DNA from: Aureliella helgolandensis
Lineage (GTDB): Bacteria > Planctomycetota > Planctomycetia > Pirellulales > Pirellulaceae
DNA length: 64,000 nucleotides
Assembly (NCBI RefSeq): GCF_007752135.1
Contig: NZ_CP036298.1
Location: forward strand, 1,612,001-1,676,000
Reading direction: 5' to 3'
A program made the position numbers and the translations under genes. Positions within the stretch are counted from its first letter, which is position 1; each line of letters starts with the position of its first letter. Below the pieces are notes generated by a model. That model had not been told where the DNA came from. It searched no databases and saw only the letters and a program-made list of their open reading frames with translations. Shown here one piece after another: positions 26,537-34,786 of this stretch.

Positions 26537-28339
26537 TTAGGCCGCAGGTTTTTTAATTGGTTTCAATGCGGCTTGTTTCTGGGGATCGCTAACTGGAGCC
26601 GCAGGCGTTGGGGGGCTCGCCTTGCTTTCGCTTTCCTCGGTGGGAGAAGCTTCCTTGGCCGGAGTGGGTGTCTGCGAGTTACTGTCACCGTCCGCTCCGG
26701 CGGCTTGGCTGGCTGGTCCCGGCGGTGCAACTTCGGATTCATCGATCACTGCATCGCTGGCTTCTTCCTGCCCAGTTGCCTCTGCCGCCTCTGTGGGCGT
26801 TTCTGGCAGAGCCTCCGCTGGCGGTGTATCGTTCGCCGCCCCAAGCTCCGTCATGGCTTCATCGAGTGTCCAACCACGGTTGACCAGTGAAATCGTTTCG
26901 GTGACTTGCCAGGTATAGCCGTCGACAGGAGTGGAAATCTGCATTTTTGAAGTGCCATGGACGATATGGTCTTCATCCAACAAGGCCGCTTCCAGTTCGC
27001 TAATCGTTTCAGAGCGGTCTGCGTACACGGTGCCGATGCGGATGTGAGGAGGGCTCGAGTTGAGTTGGAGGTTTGCGATTTTTACTTTGTTGGCGGGGGG
27101 TAAGCGTTTGGCGATGTAGGTGACTTCATCGAGCCAATTGGGAGACGAAGCGAGAAAGTTTTCGATCTGCTTGAGCTCTTTGACTTTCAATTCCGCCTTG
27201 GCAACCGACTCCTTTTGTTCAGCGTTCCTAGCTCGGGTGAATTGAATTTCTTCATCGAGTGCGGCATTCGTAGAACGCCACCAGAAAACGCCACCGATCA
27301 ACAGCAACGCAGCGGCGCTGGCGGCCAACACGTAGGTAACGGTCTTCTTTTCCTTGGGGGGACGCTTCTTGGGATTCTTGAAATCGAAAGTCGCTTGCTT
27401 GTCGGCCTGGGAGAATACGACCGCCCCCGCCATGGCAGAGATGCGGGGGCCGCTGAGATGTGCCAGTGCGTGCCGATTCTCTGTTTCAACGGGCAGGACA
27501 CTCGCCGGATCGACCACTGCCACGGTCGCCCCCGTAGCATCCGCCACAATCTCTTCGATCGTGGCGGCCAGTTCTGGTGCGGCAATGAGAACGACTTGGG
27601 TTAGTGGTTCATTGCCCAATTGGCTTGAGGCGGCCATTAGACTTCGGCGAATCTCACCGTTAATGGCCGACGCAAATTGCTCGGACGATGCCGGGAGTTT
27701 GGTACCTCGCACCTGCACGACGCGACCGTCTCGCACAATCATGAAATCTGCGGTGGTTTCGGACACCGAAACGACCATTGCGCGTCCGCTGCTGGGCAAT
27801 CCAGCTGAGGTCAAAGCGAAGCGGGCGGTTTCAATCGGCCGCAGCGCCACATTTTCCAAGCTCAGCCCCGCACTGGTACAGACGGAATCGAGTTCTGCCA
27901 AATGGGCCGGAGAGATCACTCCAGCCAGCACCGTCAACATCTCTTGCCCAGGTTCATCGGGGAGCAATATGTAGTCGAGCGCCCAGCTGTCGCCCATGTT
28001 GGACAGCTGACGTTGCGCTTGAAAGCGAATGATGTCGGGCAACTCGCTAGCCTCGACGCGCGGCACCGTGACGGTACGCAATTCTACGATTTCGCGGGAG
28101 GCGATGACAATGGCCTCACCCTTGATACCACCCAGTTCGGCGACGGCGCGATGCAATGCCATTTCGGCATTGGTGTTCTGAGGCAACTCTGATTCAGGAT
28201 CCGAGTCACCCTGCTGTTCGTCGTGGTCTACGATAGGCTGGCAGTTCACCTTGTCCAACACGATTTTGCCGGAGCGCTGTGAACCGGTGGCTACGATCAA
28301 ACCGTCGCGTTGCCAGTCAATGATAATTTGCTTTGACAC
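26537..28339 (-). CDS. gspL: GspL-like inner-membrane platform protein (PilM-PilN fusion architecture)
   Basis: A 600-residue protein starting at GTG 28339 (MSKQIIIDWQRDGLIVATG). Residues 1-320 form an actin-like PilM/GspL cytoplasmic domain (PRVEASELPDIIRFQAQRQL, VVSVSETTADFMIVRDGRV, SGPRISAMAGAV). A transmembrane helix follows (TYVLAASAAALLLIGGVFWW), then a PilN-like coiled coil and fold (about 355-480, KELKQIENFLASSPNWLDEV and VYADRSETISELEAAL). The final 110 residues are Pro/Ala/Glu-rich and probably disordered in the periplasm. It recruits the GspE ATPase to the membrane and pairs with the PilO/GspM-like protein. Located between gspK (84 bases upstream) and the gspM-like gene. Confidence 0.85.
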   Translation of the reverse strand: MSKQIIIDWQRDGLIVATGSQRSGKIVLDKVNCQPIVDHDEQQGDSDPESELPQNTNAEMALHRAVAELGGIKGEAIVIASREIVELRTVTVPRVEASELPDIIRFQAQRQLSNMGDSWALDYILLPDEPGQEMLTVLAGVISPAHLAELDSVCTSAGLSLENVALRPIETARFALTSAGLPSSGRAMVVSVSETTADFMIVRDGRVVQVRGTKLPASSEQFASAINGEIRRSLMAASSQLGNEPLTQVVLIAAPELAATIEEIVADATGATVAVVDPASVLPVETENRHALAHLSGPRISAMAGAVVFSQADKQATFDFKNPKKRPPKEKKTVTYVLAASAAALLLIGGVFWWRSTNAALDEEIQFTRARNAEQKESVAKAELKVKELKQIENFLASSPNWLDEVTYIAKRLPPANKVKIANLQLNSSPPHIRIGTVYADRSETISELEAALLDEDHIVHGTSKMQISTPVDGYTWQVTETISLVNRGWTLDEAMTELGAANDTPPAEALPETPTEAAEATGQEEASDAVIDESEVAPPGPASQAAGADGDSNSQTPTPAKEASPTEESESKASPPTPAAPVSDPQKQAALKPIKKPAA

Positions 28340-28423
28340 AGTTCAAGAATCTCTCTAGCTGTTGTAGTTGCTCGTGAAGGACTACCTGGAATCCTATTGT
28401 AATTGCTGTGAGGGGAAAATGAG

Positions 28424-30457
28424 CTACTGCATCATGGAACCACCAGGTAAAGTTGCGTCGAGTCGCTGACCGAGGGTGGGAATGTCGAAGCCGCGTCCCA
28501 AATGGTCCATGCGACGGAAAAACAGGATTTCAGGGATGTCCCCTGCCCCGCTGACAATCGCCTCTATTCTGGAAAAACTTGCACTCCCCTCCAAATATCC
28601 CACGATCTGGGCTTTGAAGACATCTCCCCCACAGGTGATGAGTGGCAGCAAGGCACGCATTTCGTCCATAGTGATTAACCCCTCAACTACCAGCCAAGTT
28701 TCGTAGTTTCGCGTCTCACTGTCGGAACCGTCGGTGCGGGCAATCAGAATCTCGTCGACAATTTCATCGCTGAGCCCCGGTATTCCACGCAAAATTTCAT
28801 GCGGGCAATTCATAATATCGATCCGACCGGGAATCGCCGTCGCATCCACGGTCGTGAGATTTTCCATCAATAGCGGAGTTGAAAAAGCTAGTTCAATTGG
28901 GCCAGATGCAAACGGGGATGTGTAGGTCACCTCATTGTTGCCCTGTGGGAGCGTGATCGTGCCATCGATGACATCCAAGACTTGGTTGAAGGTGACACTC
29001 CCGGCCTGGGTCAGATCGATGGCATCGAAGGCAGCCATCGACCAAGGCTGCGCCTGCCCTTGGTCCGCAGCGTTGAGCTGTTCACCCGCTGCTTGAAGGG
29101 ATCCGAGCTGGCTGCCCAATGCTCCATCTTCGGCAGAGCTGTCGGCGGCGGCCATGCTAGCCAGTGTCACCAAAGGGCTGCTGCCATTGCCTCCCGGCTT
29201 ACCACCAAAGCGATAGGCGACGATAAAACTGGCCCACTCCTCATTTCCCAGGACTTCCACCAACTCTGCGTAGAGTGTTTCGAGATCGTCACCATTGATG
29301 TTGATGCGTGGCAAACCGTACGCATCGACGTTCTTTTCCATGCTGTGCAGCGTTAGGTATTGCGCCCAGCCCAGCGGCGGTGGAGGCGTTGCATTGGGAT
29401 CCATGTTCATAGTGGCGGCCTGCCCGGGCATCGCTCCGGCCATCATGCCATTGTTCATCCGCGTCGTCTCAGCCTGGTCCAAGAAGCCGTTCCGATCCGC
29501 GTCGTAGCCAAACAGCAATTCCGCAGTGACCCCACGTACCAAGAGCAATTGTTCGATGGATTCGATCGGTCCATTGGCGGGTTTGTAGGGTGTTTGAACC
29601 TGCGAGTAGTAGTCGTCGAATTCCGCACCGTAGGGGCGCGGTAGATCGTCCTCGTCGATCCAATCCAGGATGGCATCGGCAATATCTTCGGTCATACCCG
29701 GTAGAGCCAAGAGCATGTTGGTGGCGAAGCTCGATGCGGTCGTGGCGGTTGCTTCGCTGGCTAAGCCGGACAGCAGGTCTTCGGCGCCCGCTTCACTCGC
29801 CAAACCATCCAGTCCTGCGGTATCGCCCCCCGCGAGTTCGCTGGTGGCGCTGGCCGCCAAATCACCACTGGCCGCTAATGAATCCAGCTGCACAAGCGTG
29901 TTGAGGTTGAGCTTGGCCGACTCATTCTGCAGGCCGTAGCGAATTCCGGTGTAGTTGCCCATTTCGTCCAAGGCTGGCGAAATGATGGTGTAGTTGCCGC
30001 GGCGGGCGGCCGCCGTATCGGGAATGACATTGCGTGCGTAGAACAAATCGTTCTCCCAGGTCCCCCCCTGCTCAAGCCGCTCATTCTTGGTGTAGGAGAG
30101 AAATAGCCGGACGGCCTGCGCACCCGATTCGGCGCACATTCGAGCTTGCAATCGCGAACTCGACAATTGAGCCGATTCGTGCGAGTTCAGCATGGACCGA
30201 GAGAAATTCAAGGCGGCCAAGGAGGCCATTACCACGACGATGAGTACCAACAGGAGGATGAAGGCCGGTCGTCGGGGAGCGCGTCTCGGGCGCCAGCTTC
30301 GGCCTCTCAGCGGTGCGGCTCGACTGGGCTGTCGGTGTGTTCCCGATGCCGGTATCGCCCTACCAAAATCACCCGCTGGTGGCTGCCCAAGGTGAACCGT
30401 TGTTCGTTGGCTGGAGCGCGTTGTCAAAGTTGCCTTGGCATTGGTATTCATGATCAT
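28424..30457 (-). CDS. gspK: Type II secretion minor pseudopilin GspK-like, with EF-hand loop
   Basis: Tip pseudopilin, 677 residues, about twice the usual GspK length. An unusually long basic N-terminal leader (about 65 residues) precedes the prepilin site and hydrophobic helix RRPAFILLLVLIVVVMASLA; Glu at +5 is missing, as expected for GspK, and the residue before the cleavage site is Ala rather than Gly. The body has KLNLNTLVQLD, helix-hairpin-helix-like segments (LLALPGMTEDIADAILDWIDEDD, LRGIPGLSDEIVDEILIAR) typical of GspK, and inserted disordered Ala/Gly/Ser regions. A canonical EF-hand loop DADRNGFLDQAE lies at 29468-29503. ATG at 30457 overlaps the gspJ stop (ATGA), implying translational coupling. 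Confidence 0.9.
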   Translation of the reverse strand: MIMNTNAKATLTTRSSQRTTVHLGQPPAGDFGRAIPASGTHRQPSRAAPLRGRSWRPRRAPRRPAFILLLVLIVVVMASLAALNFSRSMLNSHESAQLSSSRLQARMCAESGAQAVRLFLSYTKNERLEQGGTWENDLFYARNVIPDTAAARRGNYTIISPALDEMGNYTGIRYGLQNESAKLNLNTLVQLDSLAASGDLAASATSELAGGDTAGLDGLASEAGAEDLLSGLASEATATTASSFATNMLLALPGMTEDIADAILDWIDEDDLPRPYGAEFDDYYSQVQTPYKPANGPIESIEQLLLVRGVTAELLFGYDADRNGFLDQAETTRMNNGMMAGAMPGQAATMNMDPNATPPPPLGWAQYLTLHSMEKNVDAYGLPRININGDDLETLYAELVEVLGNEEWASFIVAYRFGGKPGGNGSSPLVTLASMAAADSSAEDGALGSQLGSLQAAGEQLNAADQGQAQPWSMAAFDAIDLTQAGSVTFNQVLDVIDGTITLPQGNNEVTYTSPFASGPIELAFSTPLLMENLTTVDATAIPGRIDIMNCPHEILRGIPGLSDEIVDEILIARTDGSDSETRNYETWLVVEGLITMDEMRALLPLITCGGDVFKAQIVGYLEGSASFSRIEAIVSGAGDIPEILFFRRMDHLGRGFDIPTLGQRLDATLPGGSMMQ

Positions 30458-31512
30458 AGCCCCATCGAACTCATCCCCGAGGCCGCGTCCAGAGAGGCGG
30501 TATCGGCTGGTTTCAGTTGTGCTCCAGGAATGGCCACCACCAACTCGTAAATGTTGATTCCATAAGTCTCGCGATCAGTCTGTGTCAGCGTACTGACCGA
30601 AGTCCCAGCGGGTAGAACGGCAGTCTGACTCCCCGATTCCGATTGCATGGCTAGTGTGATTTGAATCAACCAAGGGAGCGATTGGGTGGAGGAGTCCCAT
30701 TCGGTCAGCCATTGAGTGCCGTCGTAGTAGGCGAATTCAAGCATCAACACTTCAGGCGCAACGAGGTCGCCCGTGCGATACAAACTCTGGGTATCTCCCA
30801 TTTCCTCGGCATAGGCGATCACTCCGCGATCGAGTTGCCGTCGGACAAGACCCGATGAAAATCCTTGGCTGAGGCTGGCGGCACTCGCGGATGTAACATC
30901 TCGGGAGAAGTTGGCCATGGCATCGTCGACACCCTGGGCTGTCGCCTCCTGGACGTAGTAGGTTACCGTCTTCATGTCTCCCGGCACGTCAGCGATAATG
31001 CTATCGGTAATCGAAGCCTGTTGGGGAGTGTATTCGTCGGGGCGCGGAATACGGCTCACATCAATCATCAATGAATATTGGTCTCCATAGATGCCTGGTG
31101 GCATGGCCGTTGAAATCGTTGCGCCGAGGGTGTCTGAGTCGCTCGTGACGCTGGTGACAGTGGTCGTGCTTGAGGAGTCGAGGCCTGCAGTACCGCTATC
31201 GAGCTCGGAAGTTTCAGCACCGGTTGTCGTGGCACTTCCGCCACCTGAGGCACCGACGAGCTGCTCCAGGACTGAGGTGTCGTACTCCTGTTCCATCACC
31301 ACGCTGCGGATATCATCCGCCATCATGGTGAGGATGCTCCGCGCCAGTTGCTGGCGGCGAATATCGGCCCCGCGACTGGCGAAATTGCGAGCATACATTT
31401 GCATCAAGCTGCCAATGAGTGCCGTGGCAACGACCACTAACGAGAGGGCGAGCATCAGTTCGACCAGCGTAAAACCACCTCGTCGTATTCTGGGGGAATC
31501 GTTATTGGGCAT
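30454..31512 (-). CDS. gspJ: Type II secretion minor pseudopilin GspJ-like
   Basis: Minor pseudopilin of 352 residues. The start is set at ATG 31512 (MPNNDSPRIRRGGFTLVELM), one base after the gspI stop and preceded by GGGGAGG; the frame remains open upstream but that part is antisense to nothing useful and out of family. RGG|FTLVELMLALSLVVVATALIGSL is a textbook prepilin site with Gly at -1 and Glu at +5. QQLARSILTMMADDIRSVVMEQE is the GspJ-like region after the helix; later EVLMLEFAYYDGTQWLTEWDS matches the GspJ body. A Thr/Ser-rich insertion lies at about 95-150. It assembles with GspK, GspI and GspH at the pseudopilus tip. Confidence 0.88.
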   Translation of the reverse strand: MPNNDSPRIRRGGFTLVELMLALSLVVVATALIGSLMQMYARNFASRGADIRRQQLARSILTMMADDIRSVVMEQEYDTSVLEQLVGASGGGSATTTGAETSELDSGTAGLDSSSTTTVTSVTSDSDTLGATISTAMPPGIYGDQYSLMIDVSRIPRPDEYTPQQASITDSIIADVPGDMKTVTYYVQEATAQGVDDAMANFSRDVTSASAASLSQGFSSGLVRRQLDRGVIAYAEEMGDTQSLYRTGDLVAPEVLMLEFAYYDGTQWLTEWDSSTQSLPWLIQITLAMQSESGSQTAVLPAGTSVSTLTQTDRETYGINIYELVVAIPGAQLKPADTASLDAASGMSSMGL

Positions 31513-31513
31513 C

Positions 31514-32143
31514 TTAGTTACCTCCCCGCCCACCGGCTGTGGCGGCACCAGCTGCGGAGGAAGTGCCGCTCGTCGCAGAACTGCCCGCACTGGCTGCGTT
31601 GCTCGAGCTGGCTGCACTGCTCGAGCTGCTCGAAGAAGAGCTGCTCATCTCCTCCTCGAGTTCTTCTTCGGGAGGAGTGTCGAGTCCTAGGGTGGGATCG
31701 ATCATCCAGCGATTGACGGACAGGTCATAGGAGGACTCGTTAAAACCTCCGCTATTCGGATCGGCATACTGTACGGCAACTTGAATTCCCACCATTCCCG
31801 TGACTTCACTGGGAACGCTGAGGATTTGGTACATCCACCCCTGTTGCGCGGCGAGTGACATGCCGCTTGGGGAAAGGTAATCGGTCCAAGTCACTGGCTG
31901 CGCTGGAATGACGCCCGCGATCACTTGGTTCATGACACTCTCAGCGACCATTTCGGCTTGAGTGATTCTTTGTGCCTTGAGGGCGTTCTGTGTGGCGATC
32001 CGCATTCCCTGGGAAATATAGGCCGATGCAATCGCCAAGATGGTCAATGCCAGTACGACTTCCAAGAGCGACAAGCCGCTGCGTGGAGCGGTAGAATCGC
32101 TCGTAGCCGAGCGTCGCTGGAAAGAGGTTGAGACGTTGCGCAT
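31514..32143 (-). CDS. gspI: Type II secretion minor pseudopilin GspI-like, Ser-rich tail
   Basis: A 209-residue protein with a prepilin site SG|LSLLEVVLALTILAIASAYI, followed by the GspI-typical stretch ALKAQRITQAEMVAESVMNQVIAG. The pilin body ends at about residue 160; the last 45 residues are almost only Ser, Ala, Gly and Thr with a run of ten serines, probably disordered. The tail is encoded by a repetitive stretch at 31520-31650. It starts 51 bases after the gspH stop and its stop is one base from the gspJ start. Confidence 0.85.
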   Translation of the reverse strand: MRNVSTSFQRRSATSDSTAPRSGLSLLEVVLALTILAIASAYISQGMRIATQNALKAQRITQAEMVAESVMNQVIAGVIPAQPVTWTDYLSPSGMSLAAQQGWMYQILSVPSEVTGMVGIQVAVQYADPNSGGFNESSYDLSVNRWMIDPTLGLDTPPEEELEEEMSSSSSSSSSSAASSSNAASAGSSATSGTSSAAGAATAGGRGGN

Positions 32144-32194
32144 CGCGTAGGCCCGTATCGAATTTCTATGGAATCGTTGAATCTTCGGCAGGGG

Positions 32195-32875
32195 TCACTG
32201 CGCTTCATCTCCAGAAGCGACGTTGGAGACCTCGATGGATCGAGTGTGGCCGGTCAAACCTCGCATTTGGACCGCCTTCACATCGCCGCGACTGTTCTTG
32301 ATCTGCACTTCGGCGGTGCTGGTGCTGCCATCAGCATAGAAGATTACCCTCTGTCCGATGTTGCTCGTGTTAAGGTCGTTCACGCCACTGCCGCCGGAGA
32401 GCGACTCCTGCGTTATCGAATAGGCACGCATGTCACCGACGACCAGGCATTGAACGAAGGTAATCGTTTCTTCGAGTGTTTCACCTTGGAATTCTTCCGT
32501 GTCGGCACTCGTCATAAAACCGTTGTCTTGCGTTTCGACCAATGCTCCGCCACTGAGTAGCGTAGCGCCCGTACCCGCGGTGGTCGTGTCGGCTTGGAGA
32601 ACAAGTGGTTTGACACTGAAGTTCCCAGTTCCCGGCTCGCACTCGAAGACTTGGTTTTGGCCGGTCCGCATGGCTTCCAAGCGAGCTTGGTCCCACCGCA
32701 AGCGGAGTGCATCGGTGGCACCCCGCAGTTTGCTGCGTTCCCACATGGCTCCCAGGGAGGGAGTCACTATGGCCCCGATCGCGGCGATAATCGCTAGCAC
32801 AAGCATCAACTCAAGCAGCGTGAACCCTGAACGTTGGGTACGCTGCGAAGCACGGGTTGGAGTCGATGCGATCAT
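32195..32875 (-). CDS. gspH: Type II secretion minor pseudopilin GspH-like
   Basis: A 226-residue pseudopilin with the site RSG|FTLLELMLVLAIIAAIGAIV (Gly -1, Glu +5). The hydrophobic helix is followed by PSLGAMWERSKLRGATDALRLRWDQARLEAMRTGQNQVFE, the usual GspH helix and first strand, and by IGQRVIFYADGSTSTAEVQIKNSRG, matching the conserved C-terminal GspH signature in which a predicted polypeptide strand contains F-x-x-DG. It begins 12 bases after the gspG stop, so is almost certainly cotranscribed. Confidence 0.88.
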   Translation of the reverse strand: MIASTPTRASQRTQRSGFTLLELMLVLAIIAAIGAIVTPSLGAMWERSKLRGATDALRLRWDQARLEAMRTGQNQVFECEPGTGNFSVKPLVLQADTTTAGTGATLLSGGALVETQDNGFMTSADTEEFQGETLEETITFVQCLVVGDMRAYSITQESLSGGSGVNDLNTSNIGQRVIFYADGSTSTAEVQIKNSRGDVKAVQMRGLTGHTRSIEVSNVASGDEAQ

Positions 32876-32887
32876 GGTCCTGGAGGC

Positions 32888-33310
32888 CTAACTTTCGATG
32901 TCATCTTCGGTACCGCTTTGTCCGTCGGGGCCCATTGATTTCAACTCATAGGTGGCACCGTCGGAGGTGTATTCGTACTCATGACCCCAAGGATCTGGTT
33001 TGATCGGTTCCTTGGATTGTTGGAACCACTTGCTCTCATCTGCCAAGTCGGATGGTTTTTCATACAGGGCATCGAGACTCTGTGGGTACGAGAAGGCTTC
33101 CAGTTTGTAGGAATCGAGCAGGACTTCGTAATTGTCCATCTGCGCCTTGGCCGCCTTGGTTAACGCTCGAGTTTGAAAACCACCGATATTGACCACTGCA
33201 ATGCCTGCGATGGCAGCGATGATCACCAACACCAGCATGACTTCGAGCAACGTAAAGGCACTGCGACGGCCAGAGCGTCGAGCTGACGAGTGACTTAGTT
33301 TGCGTGGCAT
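32888..33310 (-). CDS. gspG: Type II secretion major pseudopilin GspG
   Basis: Main subunit of the pseudopilus, 140 residues. ATG 33310 is chosen because GGAGAGA lies six bases upstream and the leader MPRKLSHSSARRSGRRSA fits a prepilin leader; the frame is open further upstream. Helix FTLLEVMLVLVIIAAIAGIAV has Glu at +5. The body KAAKAQMDNYEVLLDSYKLEAFSYPQSLDAL, KPDPWGHEYEY and the C terminus SMGPDGQSGTEDDI are the GspG calcium-site signature. The residue before cleavage is Ala instead of the near-universal Gly. Located between gspF (80 bases upstream) and gspH. Confidence 0.95.
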   Translation of the reverse strand: MPRKLSHSSARRSGRRSAFTLLEVMLVLVIIAAIAGIAVVNIGGFQTRALTKAAKAQMDNYEVLLDSYKLEAFSYPQSLDALYEKPSDLADESKWFQQSKEPIKPDPWGHEYEYTSDGATYELKSMGPDGQSGTEDDIES

Positions 33311-33389
33311 GATTCTCTCCATAACAAAATTCAATCTTTCAGTGCCCAAGCGGGGTTGCGATTGCGATGAACTCTTCGCAGGCAACTCT

Positions 33390-34589
33390 TTAAACCGCGC
33401 CGGAGCTGTTAAGTAGCGGCACCATGAGTGCCAAAACAATAAAAAACACGACGCCAGCCATGAGGAGCAACATCATCGGCTCCAACAAGCGGACGAGCAT
33501 GTCCATCCTGCGGAAGGTTGTTCGTTCCAGGCTGTCGGATATTTGTATCATAACTCGATCGAGCGAATTGGATTCCTCCGCCACCGAGATCATTTCCACC
33601 ACTTGATTGGGAAAATGCCCTGAGGCAGCTAGGGGAGTCGCTAGTTTTTCTCCTGCGGTGATATTCTCGCTGGCCTTTTTAATCGAGGCTGACAGGATGC
33701 GATTTCCGGCTGCGGCCCGACTAATTTCCAACGAACGCAAGATGGGGACACCGTTGTTCAACAAGGTGCCCAGGACGCGGCAAAAGCGGGCGACAGCCAA
33801 GCTCAGGAAGATCGAGCCAAACAGCGGAAACTTGATCTTCGCCCAATCCAACCAATACTTTCCCTTGTCCGTCCGCAAAAAGCTAACGGCGCTAAACAAG
33901 CCGATGCAGATGGTGGCAATCAGCAACCACCAATAGTTTTGCAGGAACGCACTAAAGGCCAGGAGCATGTCGGTTGCGGCGGGGAGTTGTCCCTTCTCGC
34001 GCAAGGTTGCGAAAAGGGGCTCAAACTTGGGGACGAAAAAGATAATCAAGACCGTGACCACCGCCGTTCCCACGCATCCCAAAAAGACGGGATAGGCCAA
34101 GGCGCCTGCGGCCCGCCCCTTCATGTCTTCCTGTTGTTCGGTAAAGGCGGCGACTCGTTCCAAGGCATCTTCGAGGAAGCCGCCTTCAGTGCCAGCCCGC
34201 ACCATGTTGACTGCCATGTCATTGAACACGCGAGGAAAACGCGCCATGGCGACTGGGAGCGGTTCTCCCTCCTCGACCTTGGACTTGATTTCCACCAAGA
34301 CCGCTTTGAGAGCCGGCTTACTCGCCTGACTGCTCATGACCGTGAGGGCCCGCATCAACGGAACACCGCTGCGGAGCAGGGAGGCAAGCTGATTGTACGC
34401 ATTGGCCATCACTTGCCCGCTCACCCGCTTGGAACGCGCGTCACCGGATCCCTTGGCTGGCGTGATCTCGACCGGCATTAACGACATGCCATCCAACATG
34501 CTCAACACATCGCGTTGGCTGTTGGCGGTGAGGACTCCTGTTTTGCGCTGCCCGCGCATGTCGCGAGCCACGTAGGCATAGTCAGGCAT
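33390..34589 (-). CDS. gspF: Type II secretion inner-membrane platform protein GspF
   Basis: Polytopic membrane protein, 399 residues, the normal GspF length. Two homologous T2SF domains are visible: the first contains LASLLRSGVPLMRALTVM and EGEPLPVAMARFPRVFNDMAVNMVRAGTEGGFLEDALERVA, the second VARFCRVLGTLLNNGVPILRSLEISRAAAGN and ASGHFPNQVVEMISVAEESNSLDRVMIQIS. Three transmembrane segments follow the expected pattern (about 170-195, 215-240 and 370-395). GspF couples GspE to pseudopilus growth. The gene starts 197 bases after gspE. Confidence 0.96.
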   Translation of the reverse strand: MPDYAYVARDMRGQRKTGVLTANSQRDVLSMLDGMSLMPVEITPAKGSGDARSKRVSGQVMANAYNQLASLLRSGVPLMRALTVMSSQASKPALKAVLVEIKSKVEEGEPLPVAMARFPRVFNDMAVNMVRAGTEGGFLEDALERVAAFTEQQEDMKGRAAGALAYPVFLGCVGTAVVTVLIIFFVPKFEPLFATLREKGQLPAATDMLLAFSAFLQNYWWLLIATICIGLFSAVSFLRTDKGKYWLDWAKIKFPLFGSIFLSLAVARFCRVLGTLLNNGVPILRSLEISRAAAGNRILSASIKKASENITAGEKLATPLAASGHFPNQVVEMISVAEESNSLDRVMIQISDSLERTTFRRMDMLVRLLEPMMLLLMAGVVFFIVLALMVPLLNSSGAV

Positions 34590-34645
34590 GGAGCGTAGTC
34601 GGGTGAAAGGATTTCAGTAGGGTAATGGATGGTGTTATCGGGACT

Positions 34646-34660
34646 CCAGGCTCTGCCTGG
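34646..34660. repeat. GC-rich hairpin between gspE and gspF
   Basis: CCAGGC-TCT-GCCTGG, a perfect 6-bp stem with a 3-base loop in the 197-base gap downstream of gspE. No T-run follows, so it may be a processing or attenuation site rather than a terminator. Confidence 0.4.
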
Positions 34661-34786
34661 GTAGCCGCCGTGTTGCGGGCCGTGTCTGTTGGGCTTGGGA
34701 GGGCTTGCTGGCCGAGCCTCCCGCGCAAAGCCTCGCTAGGCGGGCTCTGGCAGCGCGGTGCATTCTAGGGGCTGTGCCTCGAGGCG

